This document shows, piece after piece, positions 13,001 through 23,600 of a stretch of DNA of 64,000 nt. The position numbers and the translations under genes are program-made. Each line of letters begins with the position of its first letter. The first letter of the stretch is position 1. A model generated the notes under the pieces. It saw only the letters and a list, made by a program, of their open reading frames with translations. It was not told where the DNA came from and did not search any database. The stretch comes from Lichenostomus cassidix (lineage: Eukaryota; Chordata; Aves; Passeriformes; Meliphagidae), in NCBI GenBank assembly GCA_008360975.2, contig CM039198.1, forward strand, positions 9,134,547-9,198,546, written 5' to 3'.

Positions 13001-14604
13001 TCTCTTAGTTTATCCCTTAACTCCATGTGAAGTGATCACATTTGGAGTTCTTTGCTGTCTTAGACAGCAACATGACAAAAAAAAAATTTCACAGAATCAC
13101 AGAATGGTTTGGGTTGGGAGGCACCTTAAAGATCATCACATTCCAACACCCTAACTCCCTCCCACCCTTCAGCTCTGTTGTATGTTCCCTTCAGGCACTG
13201 GAAGAGGCTCCAAGGTTTCTCCAGAGCCTTCTCTTCTCCAGGCTGAACACCCCAGCCCTCTCAGCCTGACTTGCTACAAGCTACCTTGGAAAATGATGCT
13301 GTGCAGTTAATCTCAGTTAATTTCAAACGTTTTCTAAGTGGAATCTTGCTGTTCTCCAGTATATTTGGCCCAGGTGCAGACTGCCACTACTTGGAATAAA
13401 CAGACACATATCCAGCATCAGGACACTGAAAAGTTCAGCACAGACAGTTGGCATGGGATACACTACAAGATACAGCTATAGGGATTTGGACACTTCCTAA
13501 AGACACCAGTGAAAGAAACAGATGGGATTTATAGAGAGGGTAGGCCAGATGTTCCTAATATCTATCAAGGAAACCCACAGTAATTCCAAAACTGCTTAAA
13601 TAAAAAAGAGAGCTGGCACTTGTCTGCAATAGAGAAGTGCTTGTCTGACATTTGCAAAGGGAACAGAATTACTAGCTACTCTCATCAGCAGTTAAAAGTT
13701 GCTCTTTTGGCTTTCTACTACCTGTTCCAGCAGAACTTTCAGGCCAAAGTGCTGCTGGTTAGAGCCACGGGAAGTTCTGCTCCTCCAATGGGGACTAGAG
13801 CTTGCCCTCTGCTGCTGATGGGGTGCAGGCAGTGGGACAGTGCTGAGGATTTGTGTCAGGCTGCAGACAAAAAGCTTTAACAGAGCAAACCAGCTATACA
13901 AGCACAGCACTTGGGCAAAGCTGCATGGTGCTCATTTTCACAGCCCCTGGGCTTTCCTCCTCCTCACTCCATCAGACTGTAAACAGGGAAGTCACTTGAG
14001 CTCTCACACTCATCCCATTTGCAGAGGAAAAACTTTCCTAAGTCAAGTGAAGAGGTTGGACTCTTCACATTGATTTAGCAAACAAATCTGTTCCTATCCT
14101 ACAAGGACCTCACCAGGTGCAAGGTGAGCCCCAAAGGGGCAGGAAGCTCAGCACTTTGCAGTTCCTTTCACTTTACACCTGGTATTTGTGTTAGTGAACT
14201 ACAGGGTGGTCTGTAGTTATTGCCATTATTGCTATTCTCATTACTAGGCTCTTTTCTCCTCCCCTCAGGTGAAAGCAGAGCTCCAGAAGCAGTGGTCCCG
14301 TTTTCTGCTGGCAGATCCCTTTGGCTGCAAACTCTGCTTTCTTGGGGAAAACATCAAATACCTCAGGAAGTGTTCACAGAAACGAAAAAAGCAGCACCAC
14401 AGCAGCAAACAGCACTTCTGCCTGGAGGTGAGCAAGCCCTGGGACATGCAGCTGCAGAAGGTGCTGGGGAGGCAGAGGACAGAGAAGGCAGGAGCTGGCT
14501 GTGTGCTCCCCTCCTGCCCCCAGATGAGCATGTCTGACAGCAGCGAGGGAGAAATCACCACTGGAGAGACAACTGAGGAGGTCTTTGAGGAAAGTGAGAT
14601 TTAA
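993..14604 (+). CDS. GLP2R: GLP2R, glucagon-like peptide 2 receptor, 3' nine coding exons (5' partial)
   Basis: This is a spliced coding region of nine exons: 993-1099, 1437-1593, 2327-2486, 4463-4523, 5630-5699, 6505-6593, 8528-8666, 12632-12673 and 14269-14604. They sum to 1161 bases (386 residues plus TAA) with every phase matching. The product is a Gs-coupled class B GPCR of the plasma membrane that, by family knowledge, binds GLP-2 and drives intestinal growth responses. Visible are seven hydrophobic helices, the class B TM2 motif [17 protein letters not shown] in TM3, the TM3-ECL2 cysteine pair (IICR and NTGCW), IPLLG in TM6 and FANGEV after TM7. The tail ends EVFEESEI, matching my recollection of the human GLP2R ending (EEILEESEI), which separates it from GLP1R, GIPR and GCGR. 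The ectodomain exons lie left of the window, so no start codon can be assigned. Confidence 0.95.
1205..1370 (+). mobile_element. CR1 LINE fragment in GLP2R intron
   Basis: Internal CR1 order is clear: CCTTCCAGTGCCTGAATGGC, then GGAGTGACAGGAACAAGGGG, GATTTAGATTACATATTAGG and TTTACTGTGA. It fills about half of the 337-bp intron and ends less than 70 bp before the next exon. Confidence 0.75.
1437..1593 (+). CDS. GLP2R: GLP2R exon: ICL1, TM2 and ECL1
   Basis: 157 bp after acceptor TCCTCCCACAG, with donor GAG|GTAATG. It encodes the conserved first intracellular loop [12 protein letters not shown], where the histidine is the class B position 2.50. TM2 ([18 protein letters not shown]) and the ECL1 segment [11 protein letters not shown] follow, close to the mammalian GLP2R loop. 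It ends in phase 0. Confidence 0.95.
2327..2486 (+). CDS. GLP2R: GLP2R exon: TM3, ICL2 and start of TM4
   Basis: 160 bp after acceptor CATTCCTACAG, with donor GGG|GTAAGT. It begins IVIICRTAQ, whose cysteine is the TM3 disulfide partner. [20 protein letters not shown] follows and carries the conserved glutamate and YLH of class B TM3, then the ICL2 segment [10 protein letters not shown] second AG lies 16 bases inside the exon (2342-2343); using it would shift the frame, so the upstream acceptor is chosen. Confidence 0.94.
2487..4462. other. GLP2R intron (TM3 exon to TM4 exon)
   Basis: 1976 bp of AT-rich intron. No repeat family is recognisable apart from short homopolymers (about 4008-4016 T). 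No coding exon is seen. Confidence 0.5.
4463..4523 (+). CDS. GLP2R: GLP2R exon: TM4 and start of ECL2
   Basis: 61 bp after acceptor CTTTTCTTCTCAG, with donor TGG|GTAGGT. It encodes [21 protein letters not shown]. Together with the previous exon it forms IGWVVP, the GLP2R version of the class B TM4 GWGxP motif. As in mammalian GLP2R, the third glycine of the family motif is replaced. Confidence 0.94.
4791..4811. repeat. Poly(A) tract
   Basis: An uninterrupted A run of about 21 bases in the intron between the TM4 and ECL2 exons. There is no recognisable element body in front of it. Confidence 0.8.
5630..5699 (+). CDS. GLP2R: GLP2R exon: ECL2 and start of TM5
   Basis: 70 bp after acceptor ATTCTCCAG, with donor GCA|GTAAGA. 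It encodes [20 protein letters not shown]. The Cys-Trp pair is the invariant ECL2 disulfide cysteine and its neighbour, and IWWIIRGP is the conserved entry to TM5. It ends in phase 0. Confidence 0.95.
6505..6593 (+). CDS. GLP2R: GLP2R exon: TM5 and ICL3
   Basis: 89 bp after acceptor CTTCCAAAG, with donor CAG|GTAGGT. It encodes [17 protein letters not shown] followed by [12 protein letters not shown], the third intracellular loop that contacts the G protein. The phase-2 end completes an arginine codon in the TM6 exon. Confidence 0.95.
6594..8527. other. GLP2R intron (TM5 exon to TM6 exon)
   Basis: 1934 bp. No CR1 fragment or exon is recognised. Several overlapping 60-90 codon ORFs at 7099-7501 occur on both strands and have no domain content. 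Confidence 0.5.
8528..8666 (+). CDS. GLP2R: GLP2R exon: TM6, ECL3 and start of TM7
   Basis: 139 bp after acceptor TTCTTTTTAAG, with donor CAT|GTAAGT. It encodes [20 protein letters not shown], holding the PLLG hinge of class B TM6, then ECL3 [14 protein letters not shown] and [11 protein letters not shown] of TM7. It ends in phase 0. Confidence 0.95.
8667..12631. other. GLP2R intron (TM6 exon to TM7 microexon)
   Basis: 3965 bp, the longest GLP2R intron in the window. It holds one CR1 tail fragment (9998-10062), a short AGC repeat (about 11012-11026) and a very AT-rich block at 11330-11480. No exon is seen. Confidence 0.5.
9998..10062 (-). mobile_element. CR1 LINE 3' tail fragment
   Basis: Reverse orientation CR1 end: ATCATGGAATCATTGATCAT, GGAATTGTTTGAGTTGGGAG and GGACCTTAATG. 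About 65 bp, old and diverged. Confidence 0.6.
12632..12673 (+). CDS. GLP2R: GLP2R exon: TM7 42-bp microexon
   Basis: 42 bp between acceptor TTCTCTTACAG and donor GAG|GTAAGA, encoding [15 protein letters not shown] 42-bp exon at this point is a hallmark of class B receptor genes. It completes TM7 and starts helix 8. Confidence 0.95.
13088..13270 (-). mobile_element. CR1 LINE fragment
   Basis: Starts with the reversed CR1 tail TCACAGAATCACAGAATGGT, then TTGGGTTGGGAGGCACCTTA. It ends with reversed CR1 internal sequence CTTCTCCAGGCTGAACACCC. It lies in the last GLP2R intron, antisense to the gene. Confidence 0.85.
14269..14604 (+). CDS. GLP2R: GLP2R terminal coding exon: helix 8 and cytoplasmic tail
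   Basis: 336 bp including TAA, after acceptor CTCCCCTCAG. It encodes [20 protein letters not shown] of helix 8, then a long, poorly conserved tail. The tail has a basic, His/Gln-rich patch ([12 protein letters not shown]) and an acidic end ([23 protein letters not shown] split over two blocks). Serines and threonines in the last 25 residues are candidate receptor-kinase sites by family analogy. The tail diverges far more than the helices, but its last eight residues closely match mammalian GLP2R. Confidence 0.94.
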   Translation: MKAELQKQWSRFLLADPFGCKLCFLGENIKYLRKCSQKRKKQHHSSKQHFCLEVSKPWDMQLQKVLGRQRTEKAGAGCVLPSCPQMSMSDSSEGEITTGETTEEVFEESEI

Positions 14605-15087
14605 AAAGCTATGCACTGGGACAGCACCTGCCAACAGCCAGCGTTTGGAAAGATCTTCTCCCACCTCCAGACTGTTCAGAGAGCTGGGAAATGCAGTGCA
14701 AGGATGAAGCAGTTTATATCCCAGATGTTTCAATTTTCCTGCTCTGAGAAAAACTTAATCTGGGTGTTGCTAACCTGTGTGGCTGGACAGAAGAGGTCTT
14801 CTGGATCATTTTTGCTTTTGTGATCTACACAAGGAAGTGGGATGTACTCTGGAAATAAGTGAGTTCTGGACACACATGGTGTCCCAGCAGCTTCATCCGT
14901 ATCTAACTGCCCTTTGAGTCACATAATGAGAAGTTGTTAGTTTTTCTTTATCATAGGAGTGTTTCATAAATAGAGATATGTGTGTGGAAGCTTCCTTCCT
15001 TCACAGACTGAAATCATACCCCATCTCAAGAAAACCACCCCAATTTTAGACCAAAGCAGATATATTTTGTTTCAGCAAAATTTATAT

Positions 15088-15112
15088 ACATATATATATA
15101 TATATATATATA
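15088..15112. repeat. TA dinucleotide microsatellite
   Basis: About 12 TA units in the probable GLP2R 3' UTR, flanked by further TA-rich sequence. Confidence 0.85.
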
Positions 15113-15757
15113 CCCAAAAACAGACTTGGGAAGAACCAAACTTCTACTTGCATTTTTGAACAACTTCACTTAATATTTAGTGCTGGTAATGTCACCATGA
15201 GACGAAAACCCAAAATATTTCCATGGAATGTGCCCAAATGAAATGCGCTGATACAATTTTTGTTACCTTACTTTTTTTTCTGTTATTTTTTGACACAAGC
15301 CACTGTGACTTCCTGTTTGCCCTACATGTGTCCTTAAGGACAAAACAGCTCAGTGGTAAGTGCTGCTTCCACCTTCCTCCCTGGGGATCCAAAATGGATA
15401 AAGACATGGGATTGTGACAGCACTAAAAGAATTCTTCCACCAGTAAACAAAAAACATGATGAAGTTTTATTTCTCACATAAAAACTCATCCAGAGACCTC
15501 TGAAATGCAATCCAATTTGTTAATATTCTATGATCCAGTTTCCAAACTTGTGAACATGAGCCAATTTGCATACTGAAAGGAAAAAAAAAAAAAAGAAAAA
15601 GGCAGCAGAAAGGTTCACAGGCAATATTTTTTTGCAACATAAACACCTACCCCAGGTCACACATGCTAATTCTCTAGTTACATAGCCCAATTATTAATTT
15701 CCCCTGTACTTTACTGGCACACATTCTCTTTTTAAGCAAGATGCCTGCAAAGGCAGT

Positions 15758-15850
15758 AAGAGAAGATATCCTGGGCAACTTGCTCCAGCTTCAACCAGGT
15801 CACTTCTGGAGGGTCCTTCCCACCTCAGCCAGTGTGTATTTCTGTCAAAA
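15758..15850 (+). mobile_element. CR1 LINE 3' tail fragment
   Basis: Matches the CR1 end in order: AGGTCACTTCTGGAGGGTCC, TTCCCACCTCAGCCAGTG and TATTTCTGTCA. It lies in the probable GLP2R 3' UTR. Confidence 0.6.
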
Positions 15851-16258
15851 CACCACAAGTCACTGATTTTCAGGGCTGCTGGTGGTTCTATCCACACACC
15901 ACATTGTCCCTCTGGCTCTCCCTGCTCCTGCATGGGTTGTTATCCCCAAGGGTGGCTTTGCCAGCTTTGCAGCCACAAAGGCACTTCTCTGAGACAGGCT
16001 GCCTGTAGCTTCAACGTGTCATTTGAGCAGCTTATGTAACTTACCAGTGCTTTTACGATTATTTATCAGGCTACAAAGGTTTGGCCATATAACCTTTGGC
16101 AGTTATGATATACTCTTCTGTTGCAAAGAACAGATCAATTCATTGACTAGCACTAGCTCAAGAACGTATTTCTGGCACTTTAAAAAGTATTTCTGTTACA
16201 GTTCTATCTGTGTTAACCTATTTAGTCAATATAAAGCTGTATATTTCTGTAATATATT

Positions 16259-16264
16259 AATAAA
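16259..16264 (+). terminator. Candidate GLP2R poly(A) signal AATAAA
   Basis: The canonical hexamer sits in the context TATTAATAAACTGTAAATG, about 1.65 kb past the stop. Two further AATAAA hexamers follow at 16431-16436 and 16596-16601, so alternative ends are possible. The assignment rests on motif and position only. Confidence 0.35.
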
Positions 16265-16601
16265 CTGTAAATGTTTGATCCATTTAAAAATAATGTATCT
16301 GCAGTTTTTAAAGGTTTTTTACTAGAATGTGCATTCTGCTTATATAGCATTTTATTGCAATGGATTATTTTAGCAGCCACTGGAAACACCAGACACCACA
16401 CATACATACATTGTTTCTTCTCCAATTTAAAATAAACTGATTTCTTTTAGAGCTGTTGTTAAAGACATTAAAAAGCTTAAAGTGATTTAGAATGTGTTTT
16501 ACTTAGGTGTTAAAAATGTCAAAACTGTAAGATTTTATGGTCTCTCAGTGAAATAGTTTACTTTTAAATTGCATCTTAAAGAGTTTCATATGGTCAATAA
16601 A

Positions 16602-19600
16602 CCAGTTTTTTGTGCTCTTAACAGCAGTTCCTCTAGCTGCATTTTCTCCTCTCTATTATGGGTTTGGGCTTTTTGCTGCTTTCAGTTTATAAAAATCAAC
16701 TGTTGTTATATAAGCAGCTCTGCAGGCCTGAGGTCTGATAAAAACAACCATCATATGGATTCCTTCAGAAAGCATGTTTCTAAGTAGATAACAGCAAGTT
16801 TCATAAGAATATTGCATTATTTATTTTACAGAATTATTACAAGCTCCTTGTAATGAACCATTTCTAGAAGACAGCAGTGAACTTCACAATTCACATATAT
16901 TAGCAGAGTCAGTGGAAGAGCTGCAGAGTCAGTAGGAATAATTGACTCTCCTTGAAGGTCTGCAGACAGGTATCCTCCTGGGATTTTCTTTCCACCCTCT
17001 GTGGAGCCCCAGAGAGACTTTACAGCCTGATGAGCTGATAAAAGCAGCTGTAGCAAAGCCCTGGGAGTGAGAAAAGCCAGACGACTTTCCAGGGATCCCA
17101 CAAGTGCACAGGCTGGACAGACAGAAAGACAAGAAATAGAATGTTGCTCTGACGAAACAAGAGTGGAGGAGACAGACTGACCTAAACTGGTGTTTGTTTA
17201 CAAGTGGTATTTTATGTAAATTATGTATCTAATTTGCACATTGTCTAATTATCAGACAACAGAAACTTTAACACTTCCTCAGGGTTTTAAGCTTGTGCAG
17301 ACCTGGTAACAGATCTTTTCTCTTTATCAATTGATTTTTTGCTCCCCAGATTTCCACTGCCTTATTGTCACTGAAACGATGGGAAAAACAAAACCTCTCC
17401 AAGAAACTCTCTACCATTATGAGAAATCCTGGCATGAGATAAAGGCTTCTTTCCCCTTGGTCAGAGAGCTTATCCTCCCACAGTGCTGGGAGTTTGGACT
17501 CTGCAGAGTCAATCCATTAAGTAAGACAAGGTGGCATGTTAATGCTTAGGACATCAGAGGCAACCCAAGCCAAAACCTGACTCCCACAGCTCTGGAGTTG
17601 TCTTTGCCAAGGATTTTGTTTTCCATCAAAACTTGCATGACAAAAAAAAATTGCCTTCCAAGCCCAGAATAGCTTGTGGGGTTCAGAAGAGCTTTCCCAT
17701 TAGATGTGGAGTGATAACGGATCTGATATGTACAAATAAGGTTTATTCCATCTCAGCATTCTGCTGTGGGACATGCAATAAATCTTTTATATTTTATTAC
17801 ACCTAGAACACAACCTTCCAGACCAAGTGGCTCCTCCTACTGCCAGAGATGTCAACTATATGCTAATTATTCATGTGTACTTACATTCTTTGTTAAATAT
17901 AGTGCTTCTACATGCCAGAGACTGTGCCTCAAAGGCTCAAATAGTGAAGCACAAACATTCCATTCTGGAAATCGCTGTCAGTTATGCCTTGGAATTGATA
18001 ATACTGGTCCTTCCTTTCAGGATACAGCTTCTTGTTTTCATTTGATTCTGGAATTTTCTTCCCTTTTCCCATCAGTCTGAGCTCCCATTAAGGAAAATTC
18101 TGTGATCTGTAAAATTCTTCATTATGTTATCTTACTGACATCTTTTCCAGCTTTCATTGCGACCACACTTCAGGATTTTTAACTATTTTTTTCAACCTGC
18201 CATTTCAAATCTCACAAACTCTCTGCTGCGCAAAATGTCATCTTGTGTTTAGATATCTCTGCAGTCATTGCTGGAGCCACACACAACTACAATGAGAAGC
18301 AGCTGCTAGTGCACTTTGTCATTGCAATTAGCTCCAGGTAATTAAAGTTCAGCTGCCACATAAACAGCCCTCAAAGGCTGTTTCGTTGTGTATTATGTCC
18401 CTCACATTGTAATAATCATTTTCTCCCATCACAGCCAAATATTCTCCCAGTTTAGTTTGTTTTCTTGCCTTCTCTGGAGTCAAATCTGATTTCAAGCCCA
18501 ACATGACTCCTGCAGACAGTGATGAGCAGTCTTGGCTGATCTGCCACTCCCAGAGCCTGACCTCTTTCCAAGGTATATCTGATTGCCTCACTGAGACTCC
18601 TGTCCACCCAGCCTGCCATCTCTGTCCACCCAGATGCCAAAATCCTGATGATTTTACCCTGTTCCACATGTCCTTTCCTCACAGGGTCACAATTTCCCTG
18701 CCTGAAGGCCCTTATGGTTTCCAGCAAATGATTTGATTTGGAGGGAGCATGGCCTGCTTCCATGGGAAGAGCTGACTCCACGTATTGTGCACCCTGAACA
18801 TTTGCAAAAACAAAACAAAAAAAAACCAAAAAAAAAACCCCATATATAGCTCTGTAAATAAAAAGACTGTAACTTATGCTGTAGCTCTGGGAGACTTGAG
18901 TGTTTGGTTTTCTGCTTTATAAAACAGGAAGTCAAAATCAAATCGGAGCTGGAGGTTTTTTTCATCCTCTGCTTTCAGGGACTTGTGAAAACAGCAGTGC
19001 AAACAGCCTGCAGGACAGACCACTGAGGTTGGACTGTTTGACCCTCTAACAAATACTTCACTAGTGCATGTTTGTATTCTTTCATTCATACAAGGACCAG
19101 GACAGTAATTTCCCCAAGTAAGAAATGACATGAGTATTTCTGTAGTTTGAGTCAAGCTAGAAGATCATGACTGCTGAAACTTCCCTTGTGTGTGAGGTTA
19201 GCTCAAAGTAAGCTGTGCAAACAGCATTCCCTGTGCCATTTGCTCTTGACCATTAGTTGCTCTTGCCTGCCATTGTATTCATTGAAACCACACTGTGGAA
19301 TCTAAGCTGATTTATTAATTATTATTATGGCTGCAGAAGTCCAGCACAGATATTCCTGTGCAGAATGGTGTTAAACCTCGTGACCTTTGCATCTAAATAC
19401 ATCTTTGCAGGCTGCCACTTTGATTTTTTGGGGGAAAAAATGTAGGAATCATATGTGTCTGAGTATCATGCAAAGATCTGAAAAGGCTAAGTACAAGTAG
19501 ATTACACCCCAGTGATGTGACTGCAAATTCAAGCTGCACTAAGCTCATATCAACAAAGTCCACGTGCATGTGGCACTCCACAGGTCTTTGATCAAACTGC

Positions 19601-20620
19601 CACAAGGTGTGGGTGTGGGAGAAGAAAAAGCAACTGGGTAAAGACAATTCCATGCTCAGTGTGTCTCTGTACAGTTTATTTTACAGGAGATGAGATGAGC
19701 ACTATGGTGTATATAAACTTGCAGAACAATATAGGAAAATACAGTTTAACCATATGAAATTGTTTTACAGTAAGACAGAAAAATTACATATAGGAATTGC
19801 CTTCAACACTGAAGGACAAGATCCACAGCTGACATCAAGTAGCTTCCACTGAACCCTGCCAGTTTACCCGAGCTGAAGATCTGCCCCTGAAATCTTTTCT
19901 TCATGCGACTTAAGTTCAGTAAGTGATTCCTTCATCTATCCTTAGGGAACAAAAGCCATCCTATAATTTCCACAATGATCCAAGATTTACTAGTAACCCA
20001 GACAGAGGCTGTGTGAGAAATAAACTATTTAAGGGGTCTAGTCAGGCAAAATTTATGAGAAGTTACAAAATTTTGGTTAAGCATCTTTAAAAACAAGTCA
20101 TTAGTACTGGCAAAAGACAACTTTCCTAGAAATTTAGAAGTATTTAGGAAAACTTATGAAAAAAAGGACCAAATAAGCAACTTTATTTTGGTAGAAAACT
20201 CTGGTTTAGTGTATGACTGGTAATGTGGCCTGCCTGTGAATCCCTGCTGCTGCAGTGTCTGCAGAACTGCCCAGTGGAATTCTCACAATGTCTTGCATTG
20301 CAGAAAACAAGGAAATCACCTTAGGAGAAGGAACTCTTTGTCCAACACTAGTACCTGCTGGTTTTGTAATAGACAGAAGCTGCTGTCCCTAAAGATTGTT
20401 TTTGACTTAAAAGAATATGGACATCCAAATTCCTTAGGCTATTCTGATAATCTCAGCCATGTCATCAAAAAACTCCAAAGGAACAAGGGATTTCAGGTCA
20501 ACCATTCCCAAATTCTGGGATTCACATGACTAAGATTGTTATGTTAGCAGATGTGAGATCCCTGAAATCACATTCAGCTTTTGAAGGACCAGAACATTTC
20601 TTCTCAGCAACTGCTGTAAA
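16602..20620. other. Intergenic segment between convergent GLP2R and GAS7
   Basis: I see no coding exon in about 4 kb. The ORFs of 60-125 codons here have no recognisable domain and lack splice or homology support. The block at 18806-18840 is A/C-rich low complexity. An AATAAA on the - strand near 19675 is a possible distal GAS7 end. I looked for recoverin EF-hand sequence (the human neighbour at this site) and found none. Confidence 0.4.
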
Positions 20621-20638
20621 AAAAAAAAGTTGTGGGTT

Positions 20639-20656
20639 TTTATTATTACATTTATT
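20639..20656 (-). terminator. Candidate GAS7 poly(A) signals (two AATAAA)
   Basis: On the - strand AATAAA occurs at 20656-20651 and again at 20644-20639. It is followed within about 10 bases by a run of about 12 Ts, a typical U-rich downstream element. This would give GAS7 a 3' UTR of about 7.2 kb, in line with the long human GAS7 UTR. A hexamer near 19675 is an alternative. Confidence 0.3.
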
Positions 20657-23600
20657 TTATGCAATAAAGTGTAACAATTCCTTTATGCAAAATTATCACT
20701 GCATACAATTTTTTATGCAGAATTCCCTGCTTATTCTATTGAGATCCCTACACTGAAGGATGGGTCCAAAGATTAGCTTCAATGCAGTTGCTTTTAAATT
20801 TAATTTTTTTCCATTGAGAACTTAGGATGCTTGAGCTGGACAGTAAATTATCAGAGACAAAGGCAGGTCTCCTGGAGATGTGGATGTCCCAAAAGGGTGC
20901 ACAGTTCAGAGCAAGGAAGGGGGCTGAGAATCCTGCCCAGATCTGTGCACAATGGCTGCTCCTGAGATTTGGCAATTTGTAGGGTGAATCTGTGTACTTT
21001 ACATGCTTGTAGCAGATACTATTTAAAGAGGCACTTCGAGGAGATCTACTAGCAGAGTTTTAATAGGGTTGCAATACAAGCCATTATTCTGTTACTTGTT
21101 AAATCAGTAGCCCTAAAAGACTGTATATATTCAAAATTATAGTCCTGTCCACTCACTGAACCTGGATAGAGCAGCTGGAAAGCTTTTGTTCTGAATATCC
21201 ACTGAGTCTGTCTCTTATGATACACCTGAAATAGTTCAACTTAATGTAAGTTGAGGGAAATAAATCTGAATATTTCAAATCTATATATATTTTTTATGTA
21301 ATTATTATGTGGTTAATCTAAGACATTTTTTTACTGGTCTATGACAGATTTTATCCACTTACAGTTCTTGGACTCAGATGCATCATTAGGCACAAAAGGT
21401 TTCTGCCTTGAGGAATGCATGGGATTAGAAATTTGAGTTGAATTGTGCTATGTGTTGGTCCCTTCAGAAAAAAATGTCCAGGAAGAAAAAAGAAACTGTG
21501 GCTAGCACAAAAAGAAGTTATTACACTTCCAAACCTGGTGGCTGATAAGAAAAATCCAAAATAAAAACCAAAATAACCTCTCCAAAAAGCTCGTAAAACT
21601 CTCAAAAAACACCCCAAAGCATGAAGTTTGGTCAGCATGTTGAAATAACAGATATGTTCTATGAAATTTCAAAATTAAAGGTCCTGAAAAGTGGTGTATT
21701 TCACTGATGAAGGGCTGGCTATAGTAACAATGGAGAGGGAAAAATCAGAGTTGGAAGATGCACCATTCATATGAATAAAATCCACTGAAGACAAAGTAAT
21801 GGGTATCATTTATACAACAATGCTGCTCAGGAAAAGACAAGGATTTGCTGCCAGGAAAGACTTCATTCCCATTGTGCAAGAGCAAGGCTGTGAGCTCTGA
21901 GCTCCTGAAGCCCAGCAGGCTCAGCACCCCTGCCCTGCTGTCTGGGCAGTGCAGTGTGACATCCCTGTGCTGCCATGTGCCACACACTGCTCTGCAGCCC
22001 TCAGGGCAGCACTGGCACCTGCTGGCCTCCTGTGGGTGCAACCAGGTGGGAGATGGAGAGCTCTGTATCCAGTGAGGGAACAGCTCATCACTGATTTTCA
22101 AGGGCTGAGCAGAAATGGGAGAATGATGGGCCTCTTACTAGACCCAGCAGGGTCTGAGAGAGATGCCACTGAGGAGACTAAGTACCTTCCTGCCCTTCCT
22201 TCCTTCCTGTGTCTTTTAACCTGAATTTATCTGTGACTCTTGCCCACCTGGTTAATGTGATAAATGTGACTAGCAGGCTCCTCAGGTGCCTTGTCAGACA
22301 CTTCTGGTGCACACAGGATGCCTATCAGCCATTCCCCACCCCTGTGCCAGGATGGGAGGAATGTCCATACAGCAAGAACCCCTCAGAGCCAAAGCTTCAG
22401 CAACTTCTGCAACATCACTCTCCTACTTCAACACACACTGGGTAGCAAAAAGCCTACAGGCTTTCCAGAAAGGACTGTGAACTGAAAACGTCATTATTTT
22501 GAAAACTGCCTTTTTGACACTGTCTTTTGAAGATGTAGTTCTTGCCAAATAAGAGAATTTTCATGGTGACCAGGAGTGTCCCCAGGACACCAGAGCACCA
22601 GACTCTGCCTGCCATCTCTGGGGACAGACAGAGCAGGCTGCACTGGTGGACAAGAGCACATGACACCATGAAATAGTAAATCTGTTTTCAGTTCAAAAGG
22701 AAACAATCAAATAACCACATCAAGAAGCAACATCTACTCATTCCAAGGGGACCTTCAAGGTGCTTGTCTGGATTTCTTAAGGTGCTTGGTAGTGAAGGAC
22801 CCACCTGGGTAAGCAGTGTCCTTTCTCTCCCTGTGTGTGACTGAAGAAATAGATGGGCAGTACTTTGTCACTGAATTATGGATTTGAGTTTGTACAGCTG
22901 CATCAGTAGGTCCACACTCCAGAGCTGTGTTCTGACTGCAGAACACTACTGGAGCTGCTGGGAGCTGAACAGAGAGCAACTACATCTTATACATTAAGTA
23001 TTTCTCATTTCTTAATATTTACTTTATCTATTTACTTGAGTACAAGTAAGGAAAAAAGAGGCTTGTGTATTTCTGTTTGTTAGCCTGATTTTCAAAGACT
23101 CTTATCTCTTAGCTCCCTGTTGTGTTCCAAGAAATCTCTCAGTGTTGAGCACTTCCAAAGAACAGGTGAAGAATGCACATTTGTATATAACAAGCCTAAC
23201 TTGCAGTGAATATTTAAATAATGACATTAAAAACAGCGTTAATTTTAAGGAGGTTTTGACAAAGCCTGAGAAACTACGACTGCTATGAGCATACAAAAGT
23301 TTCCTGTGAGTGCCTCACAGAAAATTCCTCTTAGGAAAAAAAAAACCCAATGTAAGGGAAAAAAAAGCTGCATGAAGGGAAAAAGAAGCAGTGCACAAGT
23401 TTGCATGCTGCCTGTTAGGCACTCAAAGAAATGTGATTTCAGTGTTTACTGTACCTGTGCAACATAAAGGGGAGCACAGCTGCACCCCAGCAGCTCAGAA
23501 AGGGTTGCAGAGGGGGAAAGGGAGTCTAGAAACATAACAGGGATTTCTGCATGATTTTTGCTGTGGTTACAGTATTTTACAATTTAAAAAAATTAAAGCT

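Larger units (their letters stand above)
14605..16290 (+). other. GLP2R: GLP2R 3' untranslated region (probable extent)
   Basis: This is non-coding sequence downstream of the GLP2R stop, with no open frame of interest. It holds a TA microsatellite at about 15088-15112, a CR1 tail fragment at 15758-15850 and AT-rich sequence up to a first good poly(A) signal at 16259. The true cleavage site cannot be fixed from sequence. Confidence 0.4.

Noticed and set aside
18452..18829. 125-codon ORF on the - strand between the two genes
   Set aside because: Tested as a possible recoverin or other neighbour exon. It has no EF-hand or other motif, and shorter ORFs overlap it in other frames.
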